Shown: positions 24,101-35,214, counted from the stretch's first letter. The stretch is DNA of 64,000 nucleotides from Corythucha ciliata (GCA_038030265.1 CM075941.1:21638001-21702000); one strand, 5' to 3'. A program made the numbers and translations. The notes: generated by a model not told the origin, from the sequence alone.

Positions 24101-27100
24101 AAGGTTAAGGATAACGTTGAACTTTAAGGGTAACAGTATACAACAAATATTATAGTCCTCCTCACAACACTTCCCCTTATTCTATTTTATGCTTTACCCA
24201 TATAAATGACAGTAATTATTCAAAAGGTTTATTTCTAGTTAGATTCAAGTTAATTTAAAAGGATTTACCTATGGTTTTTATGTGCATGCATGCTACGCGT
24301 TCAGTAAAAAGTCTTAAGTTAGGTTAACCTTGCTCGCGCTGAGCCGTGATGATCATGTGAATACCGGCACTTGTTGAGAGTTTATATTATGACGGTGACC
24401 CGGGCGGTACGGACAATTGTATTCGACAATTAGCAAAGAAGTTTCTTCACGACTTGAGCTTCACTTGAAGTTATTAATTACCAGGTAAGAAAAAAAAGAG
24501 GCTTCGGAGGGGGAGAGCACCAACATTTTCGTTCCGCCTGCTGTTTTCGCAACCGCCCACAGAAAAACCGCCAACGGAAAACCGTCGGCAGGTAAAACGC
24601 CGACACTAATTAGCGGGATAAAAACATTAGTTTGCAGCTGAAATTGAAAAACCCCGTTAATTTGTGGGTGAAGGGTAGAAAAAACGCTCATTCGTTGTTA
24701 AAATGGAGAAAATTCTAATTCGCGACTTCTGAAGGCAATTTCGCGACGCTAAATCTGTAATTGAGAAACAGCTAAAATTAGGAAAGGCGTTTTTTTGTTG
24801 CTAACAACCCAATTTTGCGGGGTTATGTTGCTGGAAAAAACATTTTCACGTCTCTGACTCACCAACAAAACAATTTGGCCCATTTTCTCGGATTTCGCTC
24901 CCTAAAAACCCAATATCGTGGGCCTGATAGTTCAAAAACCAATTTCGCGTTTTTCTCGCCAAAAAACCATTTTCAAGGGTCTGGCAAAATAAAAATAAAT
25001 GTGCTTGGATTACGCTCACTAAAGAACTAATTACGCGGATTTTTGTTGCTGATCGACCATTTTCGCGGTGGGTGGCCTATTTACAAGACCAATGTCGCGA
25101 ATTTGGCGCACTAAAAACACCCATTTTCGAAGGTCTGAACCACTAAAGAAATCCATTTTTCGGATTTCTCTCGCTAAGAAACCATGGCCTCATTCTAAAA
25201 CAATTTCTGCGGATTTTGGAGAGAGAAAAAAAAAATTGCGGGTCTGGCTCACAAAAGTCAAGCTCGTGAATTTCTACTGCCTCTACTTTTTTTGCCTCTA
25301 TGAAAATCGGCGCGGTTGAAACACGGGCACTTTTGGTTCCCGCAAAATCGGGTTCTGAAACTTCTACGGCTACGAAATTTGAGATTTGATAGAGCTAAAT
25401 CCTCGAAATTGTTGTTTTTTTTTTCTCCAAAAATGAGCCAAAGTCGACGAAATTGGTTATTGGAATGAGCCGACCCTGCGAATCTTGGCTTTTATTAGAA
25501 TGTGCCAACATCGCGAAATTGTGTTTTTGAAAAAAGGTCGACCCGTGTGAAACTGCTCTTTATAGAATGAGCCAATCCTGGAACGCCCGCGATTTTGGGT
25601 TTGTAATCCAGGGTATTGGCTTTTTTTGGGATCCAATCCCACGTAATTGGTTTTTGTTGTGTGATAGAAATTCGAATGAGGAAAGGGCCAAACCGACTGT
25701 GGAATTGCTGTTTTTTAAGAAGCCAGTGTCGGAATTGGTTCTTGAATCAGTGAAAAGTGTGTTTTGTAAGTGACAAATCCACGAAATCTGGGCTTGGAAA
25801 GAACTCGACCTGCGAAATTGCTGTTTTAAATAACCCAAACCAGTGAAATGGCTTTCTTGATTTGAGCCAACCACTTGAAATAGTAATTTTTTTAGGAAGT
25901 CAATCATGGAAAATTGGCTTTATGAATGCCAACCCCAATGCTGCTCCCAAAAAATAATTGTAAGCCAAAATGTCGTTTTTTTGGAAGCAAACCCCGTAAG
26001 ATTGTTGTTTTCTTTTTTTTTTAACAAAACAAATTCACGAGATTGCCATTTTGAAGATGTCAGACCCCCAAGTGCCAAACCTACGAGATGTGCATTTATT
26101 GTTGTTTATTTTTTTCAAGGGGCAAAGGCGGTATGGGTTCTTGAATTATCCAAAACCCCGAAATTTGGTTGAGTAATGCAAAGTCCGGGAAATTGGGACT
26201 CAGCCCCCCCCCCCAGGTCTCTTGGTTAGTACGACCCTGATCCCTGATGGGGGGGGGGTACTTTACGGGTGATGTGTTCCGAACATTTCCAAGTTTCGGC
26301 CTACGATTTATCGGGAAGTTGAGGACTTCAGCCAGCTTATAGCGCCCTCCCACTATTGTCTTAAAGGCTTGGGCAACTTCACGCCCACGATCCCCGTGTC
26401 ATCCAGGGAAATTTTACGTTTTTTTAAAGGACAAAAAACACACGCTCCGACACCGTTTTGTTTTTAAACACTTGAATATCATCGCCCTCACAACATGACA
26501 GGAAATTTCCCATACATTTACTTTATAGGAGTAGTATTGTACTCGAAATTTCGTCTCGCATTCAACAATCTTTTTTTTTTCTCGTGTGTTTTACAGGACC
26601 AGGAGACGTGTCTCTCCCTGGAGAACCATCGCTTCACACTCATTCATCCAAATTCCCGGTAAGTAACGCTGTTCATAGTCAAAATAGTCCCTTTTTTTGG
26701 CCACGCGAAAAGCGGGATTCTTCCTCCCCCTTCCCGCCCATTCATGAGCGGCGAAAATATCCTGGGAAACATGATGATAAACAGCAAAAGAGGGACATTG
26801 TGGTGGTGCTGGTGCTGGTGGTGAGGGGGGGATGATGAGAATATAAAGATCGTCCATTTGTTGCTCCACTAATGGGCACAGCCCCGGCGCATTGTGATAT
26901 CTTTGGCTATGCTTTGAGCGACAGAGAGGACAAAAGGAGGTCGCGTCCACGGTTTAGATAAATCGTTGACAACGGTTGCCCACATTAGATTATACGTTCT
27001 TGTATAGAAACACACACCTACTTTATGGTAGTAAGCGACTTCCTTCCACTCCTCACCCCCCCCCCCCTCTTCGTAACAAGCATAACTCCTTTCACCCATC

Positions 27101-30100
27101 CATGAGTACTGTAAATCATGGGAGTCATAATTTTGTGTTTTTTAAATTCGAATCGACGATTTGTTTGAAGCCCACTCGACCTAAAAAAAAAATGAAGGGT
27201 TGCAAGCGAATCCCATTAAATAAAACGACGCTTAAAGAGCCCGTCAGTCATATTTACGATTTTTGTAACACCTTGAAATGATATTCACTCGAGAACCTTC
27301 TCCATTACGTCATTCACGTCTTTTTACGCATTTTTCAGGGGGTTATTTATTGGGGGGGGGGAGACAAGGAAATGTATATTGTTTCTAATGTCAAACTTTT
27401 GAAAAGTTTGCGGTGATTGGGGTGGGGACGAGGTTGAGGCTAAAGAATGCGATCCGTGTGACCCCTAAATGCGAACCGCCCATACTTCGAACCCTCCTGA
27501 ACAAGAAAAAGAAAGTTTTTTTTAAGGGTTATAACTAATTCTGTAATCTTTGTTTTCAATCAAAACATCGCCGCTCTCAAGAGAAGAAGAACAAGGGAAA
27601 AAGTACAATAGGCCCCCTCGTTCGATCTACTCATTGCGAAAAAGCCAGCCCATAGTTTTGAGAGAAGAAGAAGAAAAAAAAGCTACCGGCGTGAAAGGGC
27701 TGCCTTTTAGAAAGTGAAAGTAGAACATCGTCAGGGCTTCCTATCTGGTGGAAAGCACGAATATTCGCGGTTCGTGATACGCAATTGACGTAATTAACAA
27801 AAATCTGGGAGTATGAATGTAAAAAAAATGTATGGAATTAATGGAAAACACGCAAAAAAGTAAAAATTACGACACACCGAACTCCCACTATGGTTTGAAG
27901 GAACGAGCTTTACCCTTTTAATTCCCGCCTTTCGCTGGCTTTTTTTTTATTATTTATTTATCAAGTTTTTAAAGTTCAAAAGAGATACCTCCATCGGACG
28001 GATTGGATTTGTGGAAGAGGGCGAGAGTTTTTTCTTTTATTTCTTAACCGCTGATTTAGTTGTCAAAAAAATGCTGTCTTCAGGAAATGAAACGTGATTC
28101 ATTCACTACGCACCCCTTTCCCCCTTCTTAGAGTTTGATCACTCGATATAGCCAGAAAACTATTCGTTCGGGCTGTCTCTTTTTAAAGCCTCCTCCCCCC
28201 CCCCCCACTTCTATTTTATGGACCTCCCGAAGTCCCGACAGAACTTTTTAAAAATCGACATTTTCTTCCAGATTGAACGAGAAGTGATCGTGAAAAATTC
28301 GAGGGACAAACAATGCAAAATCCCGAATCTGTCGGACTATATGCGTCGGGCGAAACCTTCAATCGCGCCTGATGCACCACCGAAGCAGTTGGCGTGGACT
28401 CAACAGAAGGTAAAAAAAAAAAATTCGTCACTCTCGGATCATTCGCTTCTCATTTAGCTGCTGTTCAAAAATTTTCCCCGGCCCTCTACATAATATTATT
28501 GACGGGGACAAAGAGTGATTCCGATGAACAGAAATAACCATAGTAGAAACCATGGAGGAAGGAAAAGAGAGGAGGGAGCATAAATTGAAAAGGGTGACGC
28601 CGATTTTCGCCATATTGGTGGTCCCTCGGCCTTGATATTTAAGATATAGATAACAGAGCATCAGTCGTGATAAAGTAGTCCTCAGCACAAATCCTGATGC
28701 GTTCCGGGACTGCCAATGTGGCGTATGTTGGCTTCACCCCGTTAACTTGATTTTACATCTATCGCTCCCTCCTCTCTCTTCATACCTCCATGGTAGAAAC
28801 AATTCGGTCTGCTCGAGGTTTGAACGGGCATATACGGCAACGGCATAGACCGCGTAATTTACACCTTTGCTGGTTCACAATGGCGTAATTTACTGCGCCG
28901 TTCTTTACTGTAGGCACACAAACGTGAATATTGAAGGCGATCATTATTTGTAACGATGCAAACTTGAATTTTGTGGATTCGGCTTAGTCAAAACCTAAAT
29001 TTTGTGATTTTTGGCTCGCCTAAAATCAACATTTCGCAGATTTGGCTCCTTAAAAAACTGATTTGGCACCTTCCAAGACTCATAAGGCTGATTTCACTCT
29101 CGTAAAAAGCGATTTCGCGGGGATGAGAAACAATGGCCCTGGGTGGGGTTCGGCTTAGCTCATCCCTCGCAGTACGACTTCCAAATGCGTCACCGTGGCA
29201 CAATTGGTAGCGTGTTGGACTAGAATTTCAGAGGTTGTGGGTTCAAATCCCGCCGGGGAGCCCATTTTTTCTCGAAACTCGAACCGTGTTGGGCTATGCC
29301 ATTCCATCGTCGTCCGGAAGACATCACTTTCGTTTAATTTATGTAATTAAAATGTTAACAGTTTTGGATTTTTCACCGGCAATATTCTCGCACGGGTTGG
29401 CTCTTTAAAAGATCAATTTTGCTGATTTTTCTCTGAAAGTGTCAACTGACGTATATTTCGCTTCTTGAAAAGTAATTTTGCGGAGCTGGGTCAGCCAAAA
29501 GATTGGGGGTTTTGCCCTCCTTATTTCGCTTAAGGCACCGACTGTTTGGATGCATGAGAGTAATTTCGTGAGTACGTATTTGGCTCCTCAGAAAACGCAT
29601 TTGACGGGTTTTGTCACTTTTTCAAAACACAATGTCACTCGTTTGGCTCTTTCAAAGACGAATTTCGCGCGTGTGGCCTTTTAAAAAACAATTTCGCGGG
29701 ATTTGATTCCTCATCGTGAAATAAAAACATGGTAGCAAAGTAATAACGGGTTCTCAAATTCAGAAACGAACTAAAGCTTTTCATCAATTTTACCCGCGAA
29801 TTTGTCTCACGAAACCGCGAATTAACGTGTTTTTCTTCAATTTTAGGAACAAGCGAGCACTATTTCTCAATTTTAGACACGAATGAGAGCTTTTTTTCAT
29901 TTTAGTCGCGGTCCTGCCCCATGAACGCGCAAGTTGGTGCTTCCAGGGTTGCAGGGTTTCTCTCCACGTTATAGTCACGAAGTTCCTTTCGGAAATTGCA
30001 AATTGACATTTTTTCCCATTTTAGCCGTGATTGAGCTTTATTCTTCTAACGAGGCTTTTCTCCGATTTGAGCTCCGACTCGTTTTCTTGAGTTTGGTTTC

Positions 30101-33100
30101 GGATTGAACGCGCTTTGTCTCAATTTTTTGCCGTGAAAGAATGGGAGAGTCTAATTTACGGAATAAACAAAAGCTTACGGAACGGATATAAAAACAAGCA
30201 AAGCAAAACGCACATGTGGAATACACTAGTTACTATTCACAAATAATTAGGAGAAATAGCCCGAGTAACTGAAAAAGACTAGTACTTCCGTGGAGGGTAC
30301 CTTACGGCATGAACAAAAGCTTACGGAACGGGTATTAAAACCGGCCGGAGGGTACAAAACTTGCACGTGTGGAATACACTAGTTGCCCCTGCCCCTCCGT
30401 ACCCTCCGGAGGGGGGGGGGGAGTACCAGTACTCGGGAAGCACTAGTACTTTTCAGTTAATCGGGTTATTTCTCTTAATTACTTGTGAGGGGTAACTGGT
30501 GTATTCCAGACGTGCATTTTGTGGACCCTGCGACCTGTTTTTATGCCCGTTCCGCAAGCTTTTGTTCGTTCCGTAAATTAGTAAAACCTTGAAAGCACCT
30601 TTATAAACCGCGATTTGCACTATTTTGTTCATGTTAGCCGTGAATGAGCGATTTTCAATTGCGGCAGCGCAAGGACCAAGGACCTACAGAAAAAGTGGAT
30701 TACCGTTATTTCGCAATTGTATTCGCGACTTTGCCTTAAGATTGCACACAAATTGGCGTTTCTTCTCCATTTTATCCGTGACATTTTCTTATGAATGAAT
30801 GGTCGAAAAAATCGACCAAAGCCAGCGAGGGCTTTAGTGGAAGTGGAAGTGAAACCGTTTCATTTTCGGCCACTGTGATGCATTCCAACTCTTTGGAATG
30901 CAAGGAAACAATTTCCCGCATTTGGCCCTTTTAAACAAAATTTCGCGGGTTTTGATCTTTCTGAAGTTAATTTCGCGAGTTTGGTCGTTTAATAACACCC
31001 ACTTTCGAGTTTTCCCGCTTAAAACGCCGAATTTCTCGGCTTTAGCTCATAAAATATGAAATTTCGCGAGTTCGGCTTTTTTCTAACATTAAATTTTGTG
31101 ATTATGTTCCGTTCAAAATCCAAATTTCACAAATTACCTGAATTTAGCTATTTAATAAACTAAATTTGCCGTTTCGGCACTTTCAAGACAAATTCTCAGG
31201 TTTGGCTGTTGTACCAAAACGATTTCGTGGGTTTGGCTCTTTAAATAAATCAAATCGGTAACTTAGGGCACTTTCAAACCCCAAATTTTGCGTGACCGGC
31301 TCTTTAAAATGCTATCACTAAAATTGAGAAAAAGTGTTAACTCAAAGTTGACAAAACTCGCTCATTCACAACAAAAATGGATGAAAACACCAGTTCACAG
31401 ATCCAATGGACAACACCCGCTAATTCATAGCTAAAGTTTAATAAAAGTGGTAATTCGAAGCGCGGTAATTTGCGGCTAAAATTAAGAAATAATTAGCACC
31501 TAACATTGAGAAAATCGGTGATACGCTCCAAAATTAAGGAAAAGCCCTGATTTGTGGCTAAAATTTAATAGAAAACAACGCTAATTCGCGGACAAAACTG
31601 AGAAAACCCGCTAATTTTATGCTAAAATTGATATAAAGCTCAAATTTGCTACTAAAATTGATTAAGGGGCGTCATAGAGATTTCCGCCCCAAGGGCCCAG
31701 TAGGCGTATATAGATCCAACACTGCTCCGAGTAGAGATGAAGCTCGAGATTGAGTGCGATACTCCTGCCATCACTTGAAGGGGTAACGAGGGAATAACTG
31801 CTGTGTTCAGAGTTTATGAAAACAAATACCCCCCCCCCCCCCCGATTTTGGTCATACAATTATTTTTTTGGGGTTATTTCGTGTTTTTCAAAACATCAAA
31901 TTTTCGTTTTCGGGAGGCAAAAATCGGGGTTTTGTCCCCAGAGAACAGACCCCCATTTTTTGGACAATTTCCTACACTTCCTGAAGACTCTTGGTGATAT
32001 TATGGTTGTGAGGGGGGGGGGCGCTTTATAAAAAAATGTCAAATTTTTAATGCATTTTTGGTGTTTTTTCAGAACGAAACCAACGACAGTCAAATGGGAT
32101 TTGCCCAAGACATTGCGGCGCACCAAGTTTATAAGGTAAGTCATGGCTGTAGCCAAAGGCGCGCACCGTCTGTGAGCATTTGAATGACAGTTACGTTTTA
32201 TTTTGTGTACAGGCCCAGCCGTTATTGATGGACGCCGGCAAAGACGAACCTTCCCCGATTCGGCCGTTAAATTCGCAGTAAGTTGTTTCTTGGGGAAAAT
32301 ATTTAGCATTAGCACAACGCTACGGAGCCAGAAATTAATATTTCTTTGTCCAGGGAAACGCCGGTACTGGTAACTTCAACGCCCGAAACTGAAGGAGCAC
32401 GTGCTCTTCCTCAGCGAACGTATCAAAGCATTAAGGACATGATTAGTAGCCGTTTTACTAAACACCAGCCACCGCAGCAACAGCATACGACGTCATCCAG
32501 TAGTACGAGCCATCAGCCGCCGCCCTCGACCCCTCAACAGCAGACCAACGGTGGATCCTCGGCCCTTGAGACTAGCCTCAGTCCTCAGTCACAATTAAGA
32601 CAGCACGGCGTCTATATTGGACCACCGCCGGCGACGACATCTCTACAGCAGCAACAAAAACAACAACACGGAGCGACGGCGTTGCCGCCGTCGCATCATC
32701 ATGTTGTGAGTTTCTATAAGAAAGTGGGGGAAGGACCCCCGAGTTTTGTTGACTCTTTAAGATGATTTTTGTAGGAAATGAGAGAAATGAGGCAGTCGCA
32801 TCAACAGCAGCAAAGGTTGTATGAACAACAGCAAAGACATCGTTTTCAGCAGCAGCAAACAACTCCGTCGGGCTACAGCTATTACCAGCAGGTGTCGTAC
32901 CAACAGCCACCTAACCATCAATATCAGACTTACAACAACGTTGACGGGAATGTGTCAAAAAGTCAGGTAGGATCGACTTGTTCTCGTTGCCTGTACCGCC
33001 TCCACTCACCATACATTTTATTTTAGAGCGTTGACAACGTCCTGGGTCCCAGTTATCCGTACTCGAACGGAATTGACGGAAGCTCGAAAAGTTACAGTCA

Positions 33101-35214
33101 AGAAAACGTGATGAGTACGCCCTACGGTGTTCCCCCGCACTCCCGCCCACCCATAGGCCAACAATTCCGAAGTGGTAAAAATCCGATGCCACCACCGCCA
33201 CCAACCGTGGCGTCGAGATTTCCTCCTCCCACGACGACGTCAACGCCCCTGTACTCGAATCAAGAATACCAACAGACTTGCGCTGCAACGGTTCACGCTC
33301 CACAGGAGGGACTCTCGCAGCAGGGTGGTGGAGCGATTGAAGGTAAAAATCAACGCGGTGAACACGCTTTCAGGGACACGGCGGCGTCGCTGGCTGGTCC
33401 GTCGTTGAGCAAACAGGAGGACGATGATGAAGGTGCGACCCATTTTTTAAAAAATGCGCGATTTTAACTTTTCTCCATCCCGAGACTATCCCCCTTATAA
33501 ATTTTTTTAGGTGGTTTCGTGAAAAGAGGCGGACAAAGCGGAGACTCGGGTCGAGGCAGTACCGTGTACTCAAGCGCCAAAACAAGTGCTGAAGACGCGA
33601 CACCGCCCATTACCGGCGAAGTGCAGGAATGGACCGATCGAGTTGAAACAGAACTGAGGCAGATACTCGAAAACGGCGGTGAAGACGTCAGCGGCGTTGG
33701 CGGCGGGGGAGGAGGTGGCGGTGGAGTGAACGGTGTTACGCTTGGGGCCGGCGGTGGCACTGGTGGATCGACGGAAAGTTTCTCGTCAGTGTCACCACCG
33801 CTCCCTCCTCTGTCGCCGCACAGCAGCGACGAAACTTTCAGGAGACCGCGGTAATTAAAATGCTCGATAGTCGGTAGTTTATAAGCGTGGGGTAACCTAA
33901 AAAATGCGACTGTTACAGAATTGGTGGGGGCTACGCTGGAAAAATGTGGTCTTCGCGTAGTAAAGACAAATCCAGATCTCATAAACACGGAAAATCAAGT
34001 AAGTTCGCAGTTTAAACCCAAGCCCATTTCCTAGCAGCTTGAAACTAACGCTTCAATTACCCCCTTAACAATGTAAAGATTTGCTGTCAAGCGGTCTTGA
34101 GATTGATTCTATGCTAGATGAAAACAATTCGAGCGACGACGACGACTACACTGACACTAGAGCCATACGAAAACAGCTGGAGAGCCTGGAAACGATGTAC
34201 GCTCAGGTAAGACTCAGACTCAACCGGCTTTAACCAAAATTATTAAATTTTTCGACTCACTCCGCAAAATGTTTCCAGGTTTTAAAAATGTTGGGCGTTA
34301 AAAGACCGAATCACTTGCGGTACGAAGCGTCCGACCCCCGAGTGAACAAACGTCGACCGTGCGGAGGGTCAATATCCTCAGTGCCCAGTTCAGTGAGTAG
34401 TCGACCTGTAAGATTCTCAGACCGACGGGCACGTGCGGCTAAGGTCAAGGATATTAAAGTGAGTTGGCGTAATCACCGGGAAATACTTGGGAAAAAGCTA
34501 TATGGCTATAACTCGTTCGATTTTCCAGGGTATCAATAAAAGGTTTCAAAGGCTGGAATCTCACGTGGTGACGTTGGCTAGGAGCGTTGCTCATTTATCC
34601 TCTGAGATGAGAACTCAGCATGTAATGATGCAGGTAATAGGCTGGAGGTTTTCTTCCAGTATAAAACACGTCATAATTAATACATTTTCTCATTCCACTA
34701 GGAAATGGAAATGATGCGCGGTGAATTGGCCGCCCTTCGAATACAAACGAACGCTACACAGCAGCAACAGTGTCAAACGAACACGATGGTCGGCAACCAC
34801 ATGTTGAATGTCACTGGAGGTGGACGAAACAATCACCCACTCATGGCCGGCGGCGGTGGTCACGCCATCAATTCCACCCCGGAAAAAGTCAAGCGACTCA
34901 CCAAATTTTTCGGTGACGAACCGCCTCTACTGCGACTATTTCTGCGCAGGTTAGGCTACGAGGTACGACTCGACGAGTCAATTTTTTGTTTTTTTTAAAA
35001 AGCCCGAAAGCTCATCTTTTGTTTCACTCTTTCCCCCCCCCTCCATCTGCAGAAGTATGCCGGGTTGTTTGAAAAAGAACGAATAGGACTCCTAGAATTG
35101 CCCTTCATGACCGAGGAGCGACTCCACAAACTTGGCATTCCATTGGGACCACGGCTTCGTATTTTACAACAGGCTCACGTCGCAGTCAATCCAAACACGC
35201 TGTGTGTTTTATAA
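17949..35214 (+). CDS. SAM-domain Gln/Pro-rich protein, 15-exon model
   Basis: Proposed join: 17949-18150, 26597-26658, 28272-28409, 32073-32135, 32213-32277, 32354-32705, 32775-32966, 33027-33432, 33511-33850, 33919-33998, 34079-34206, 34279-34458, 34529-34633, 34702-34962, 35053-35214. All junctions are GT/AG and all phases agree, giving about 911 residues ending at TAA 35212-35214. The N-terminal 60% is low complexity: Gln runs (about 210-330), Pro runs and a Gly run (near 540-560). Coiled-coil stretches follow (about 657-683 and 738-795), then a SAM domain at about 843-908 with RLFLRRLGYE, KYAGLFEKERIG and LGIPLGPRLRILQ. SAM domains mediate protein or RNA binding, so I infer a scaffold or regulator. 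I do not recognise the family by name. Intron 1 (8.4 kb) and introns 2-3 are full of repeats, while the later introns are only 60-110 bases. Confidence 0.8.
18168..19284. other. Intron 1, unannotated part
   Basis: Intronic sequence with no recognised exon or transposon. A small hairpin (GCGTGGAGC / GCTCCACGC) is at 18229-18257. The frame at 18533-18787 has no motif. Confidence 0.4.
19285..20375 (+). repeat. Family A repeat array inside intron 1
   Basis: About 1.1 kb of ~30-bp units, among the clearest in the window: TAATTCACGGCTAAAATGGA units follow head to tail at 19570-19640 and 19690-19740. The frames at 19414-19611 and 20059-20244 are array by-products. Confidence 0.75.
21121..21245 (+). 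mobile_element. Hammerhead-bearing repeat fragment, copy 1
   Basis: About 115 bp closely matches 21706-21815, sharing GACGCTGAAGATGGCGAG, CGAGGGAAGACAGACAA and CCTACGGCTACAG. It contains the same hammerhead-like layout at 21141-21179, but the base equivalent to U16.1 is C (21173), which should impair self-cleavage. It appears to be an older, partial copy. Confidence 0.55.
21447..21826 (+). mobile_element. 380-bp insertion with 11-bp TSD, carrying a hammerhead motif
   Basis: Bounded by 11-bp direct repeats AATACACCTAT, and its removal restores the R1 sequence seen at 7797-8206. No reverse transcriptase frame is present, so it is non-autonomous. A TATA-like TATAAATA lies at 21666-21673 and the hammerhead motif begins about 45 bases later. 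The known precedent is the hammerhead in pseudo-LTRs of Penelope-like retroelements and related non-autonomous retroelements; membership here is inferred. Confidence 0.6.
21717..21755 (+). ncRNA. Putative minimal hammerhead ribozyme
   Basis: Stem I AGACG (21717-21721) pairs with CGTTT (21751-21755), with one G-T pair. The core CTGAAGA is at 21722-21728, followed by a bulged T. Stem II is GGC/GCC (21730-21732 and 21738-21740) with loop GAGCA. GAA is at 21741-21743. Stem III is the self-complementary ACCGGT (21744-21749), and position 17 is T at 21750, the expected cleavage site. All invariant core bases are present. The loopless stem III implies activity as a dimer, as described for short-stem-III hammerheads in retroelements. 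Activity is not proven. Confidence 0.55.
22360..24030 (+). pseudogene. Decayed jockey-type LINE (endonuclease and reverse transcriptase)
   Basis: Fragments in all three frames. Endonuclease remnants: QWNCCTSENKMIELCSFLKD near 22385, LGDFNATHTSW near 22718-22750, and RPSVLDIVLSKNF near 22868. Reverse transcriptase remnants: FGFRAGHST near 23632, LDIQKAFDTV near 23734 followed at once by a stop, GVPQGSILGPLLF near 23903, and LFANDTAL near 23990, where the catalytic D-D pair reads N-D. Multiple stops and frameshifts mean it is dead. It lies within intron 1 of the SAM-domain gene. Confidence 0.8.
24031..24599. other. Intron 1, unannotated part
   Basis: Sequence after the LINE; no motif recognised. 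It may include the LINE 3' end, but no poly(A) tail was found. Confidence 0.4.
24600..25320 (+). repeat. Family A then family B repeat array
   Basis: Family A units (GCTAAAATTAGGAAA and relatives) to about 24800, then plus-orientation family B units (CAATTTCGCG...AAAAAACCAT) to about 25320. The direct switch from one family to the other suggests shared origin or spread. Confidence 0.65.
25321..26180 (-). repeat. Family B repeat array, reversed
   Basis: Units read GAGCCAA...CGAAATTG...TTTTTT roughly every 30-45 bases (near 25440, 25505, 25570, 25730 and 25800), the reverse complement of family B. The minus-strand 115-codon frame 25560-25907 is a product of the array. Confidence 0.65.
26597..26658 (+). 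CDS. Exon 2 of the SAM-domain gene
   Basis: Follows a strong pyrimidine tract and TTTTACAG. It encodes GPGDVSLPGEPSLHTHSSKFP and one split base; the peptide is interrupted exactly at a CCCG|GTAAGT donor. The 62 bases plus one base from exon 1 make 21 codons, so it returns to phase 0 for exon 3. Confidence 0.6.
26659..28271. other. Intron 2 of the SAM-domain gene
   Basis: No further exon recognised. It contains poly(C) at 27057-27067, a G run at 27352-27361 and a GAAGAAGAAG tract near 27665. Low confidence that no alternative exon lies here. Confidence 0.4.
28272..28409 (+). CDS. Exon 3 of the SAM-domain gene
   Basis: 46 codons between TTCTTCCAG and AAG|GTAAAA, phase 0 at both ends. It encodes a mixed-charge, non-repetitive segment (IEREVIVKNSRDKQCKIPNL and so on) that looks more conserved than the Gln-rich exons that follow. 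Confidence 0.7.
28955..29124 (+). repeat. Family B repeat array in intron 3
   Basis: Short stretch of B units (TTTTGTGGATTCGGCTTAGTC, CATTTCGCAGATTTGGCTCC) running up to the SINE at 29125. Confidence 0.55.
29125..29354 (+). mobile_element. tRNA-derived SINE, copy 1
   Basis: 230 bp highly similar to 40234-40460, starting GAGAAACAATGG and ending TAATTAAAATG. A tRNA-like core with A and B boxes lies about 66 bases inside rather than at the 5' end. The 3' part shares TTTTTTCTCGAAACTCGA and CATTCCATCGTCGTCCGGA-like sequence. No coding capacity; mobilisation would depend on a LINE. Confidence 0.75.
29191..29261 (+). tRNA. tRNA-like core of the SINE (not a functional tRNA)
   Basis: The A-box-like TGGCACAATTGG (29196-29207) and B box GGTTCAAATCC (29240-29250) are intact, but the anticodon stem is mismatched (TTGGA against TTCAG). 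It is a SINE promoter rather than a tRNA gene. Confidence 0.5.
29380..29745 (+). repeat. Family B repeat array
   Basis: Plus-orientation B units such as AATTTCGCGCGTGTGGCCTT near 29660 and AATTTCGCGGGATTTGATTC near 29690. Confidence 0.65.
29765..30085 (-). repeat. Family A repeat array, reversed
   Basis: Units such as TTCAATTTTAGGAACAAGCG and CTCAATTTTAGACACGAATG are reversed family A units. Confidence 0.65.
30150..30585. repeat. Large imperfect inverted repeat with a third internal copy
   Basis: Left arm 30150-30295 and right arm 30436-30585 are diverged reverse complements (TAATTTACGGAA at the left end, TTCCGTAAATTA at the right). A third partial copy, 30302-30392, lies between them in the left-arm orientation, sharing AACAAAAGCTTACGGAACGG and GTGGAATACACTAGTT. 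No TSD visible. Confidence 0.6.
30590..30790 (-). repeat. Short family A stretch, reversed
   Basis: Units such as GTTAGCCGTGAATGAGCGATT and CTCCATTTTATCCGTGACAT. Weakly periodic. Confidence 0.45.
30900..31310 (+). repeat. Family B repeat array
   Basis: B units in plus orientation at ~30-35-base spacing, for example AATTTCGCGGGTTTTGATC near 30947 and GATTTCGTGGGTTTGGCTC near 31221. Confidence 0.7.
31311..31680 (+). repeat. Family A repeat array
   Basis: A units in plus orientation (GCTAATTCGCGGACAAAACT, GCTAAAATTGATATAAAG). It directly follows the family B array, again without intervening sequence. Confidence 0.7.
32073..32966 (+). CDS. Exons 4-7, Gln/Pro-rich region
   Basis: Exons 32073-32135, 32213-32277, 32354-32705 and 32775-32966, with short introns of 69-77 bases. 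Each has a clear TTT..AG acceptor and GTAAGT/GTGAGT-type donor. Exon 6 contains YQSIKDMISSRF, a likely short conserved motif, then Gln/His/Pro/Ser-rich sequence. Exon 7 is about one third Gln. Opposite-strand frames here are shadows of codon bias. Confidence 0.8.
33027..34206 (+). CDS. Exons 8-11, Pro/Gly-rich linker and acidic segment
   Basis: Exons 33027-33432, 33511-33850, 33919-33998 and 34079-34206. Phases 1, 2 and 1 at the internal junctions agree. The region has Pro runs, a Gly run, a Lys/Arg/Ser-rich patch (exon 10) and an Asp-rich segment (SSDDDDYTDT) leading into a helix (RAIRKQLESLETMYAQ). Confidence 0.8.
34279..35214 (+). CDS. Exons 12-15, coiled coil and SAM domain
   Basis: Exons 34279-34458, 34529-34633, 34702-34962 and 35053-35214 encode the most conserved-looking part. 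It has a basic segment, heptad-like helices (FQRLESHVVTLARSVAHLSS), a Gln/Asn/Gly linker and a SAM domain split by an intron after RRLGYE. All junctions are phase 0. The stop codon is TAA at 35212-35214. Confidence 0.85.

Noticed and set aside
29191..29261. Functional tRNA gene
   Set aside because: The anticodon stem is mismatched and the flanks are shared with a second copy, so it is part of a SINE.
32578..33988. Minus-strand open frames of 110-174 codons
   Set aside because: They are antisense shadows of the Gln/Pro/Gly-rich exons; the plus strand has consistent splice sites and phases.
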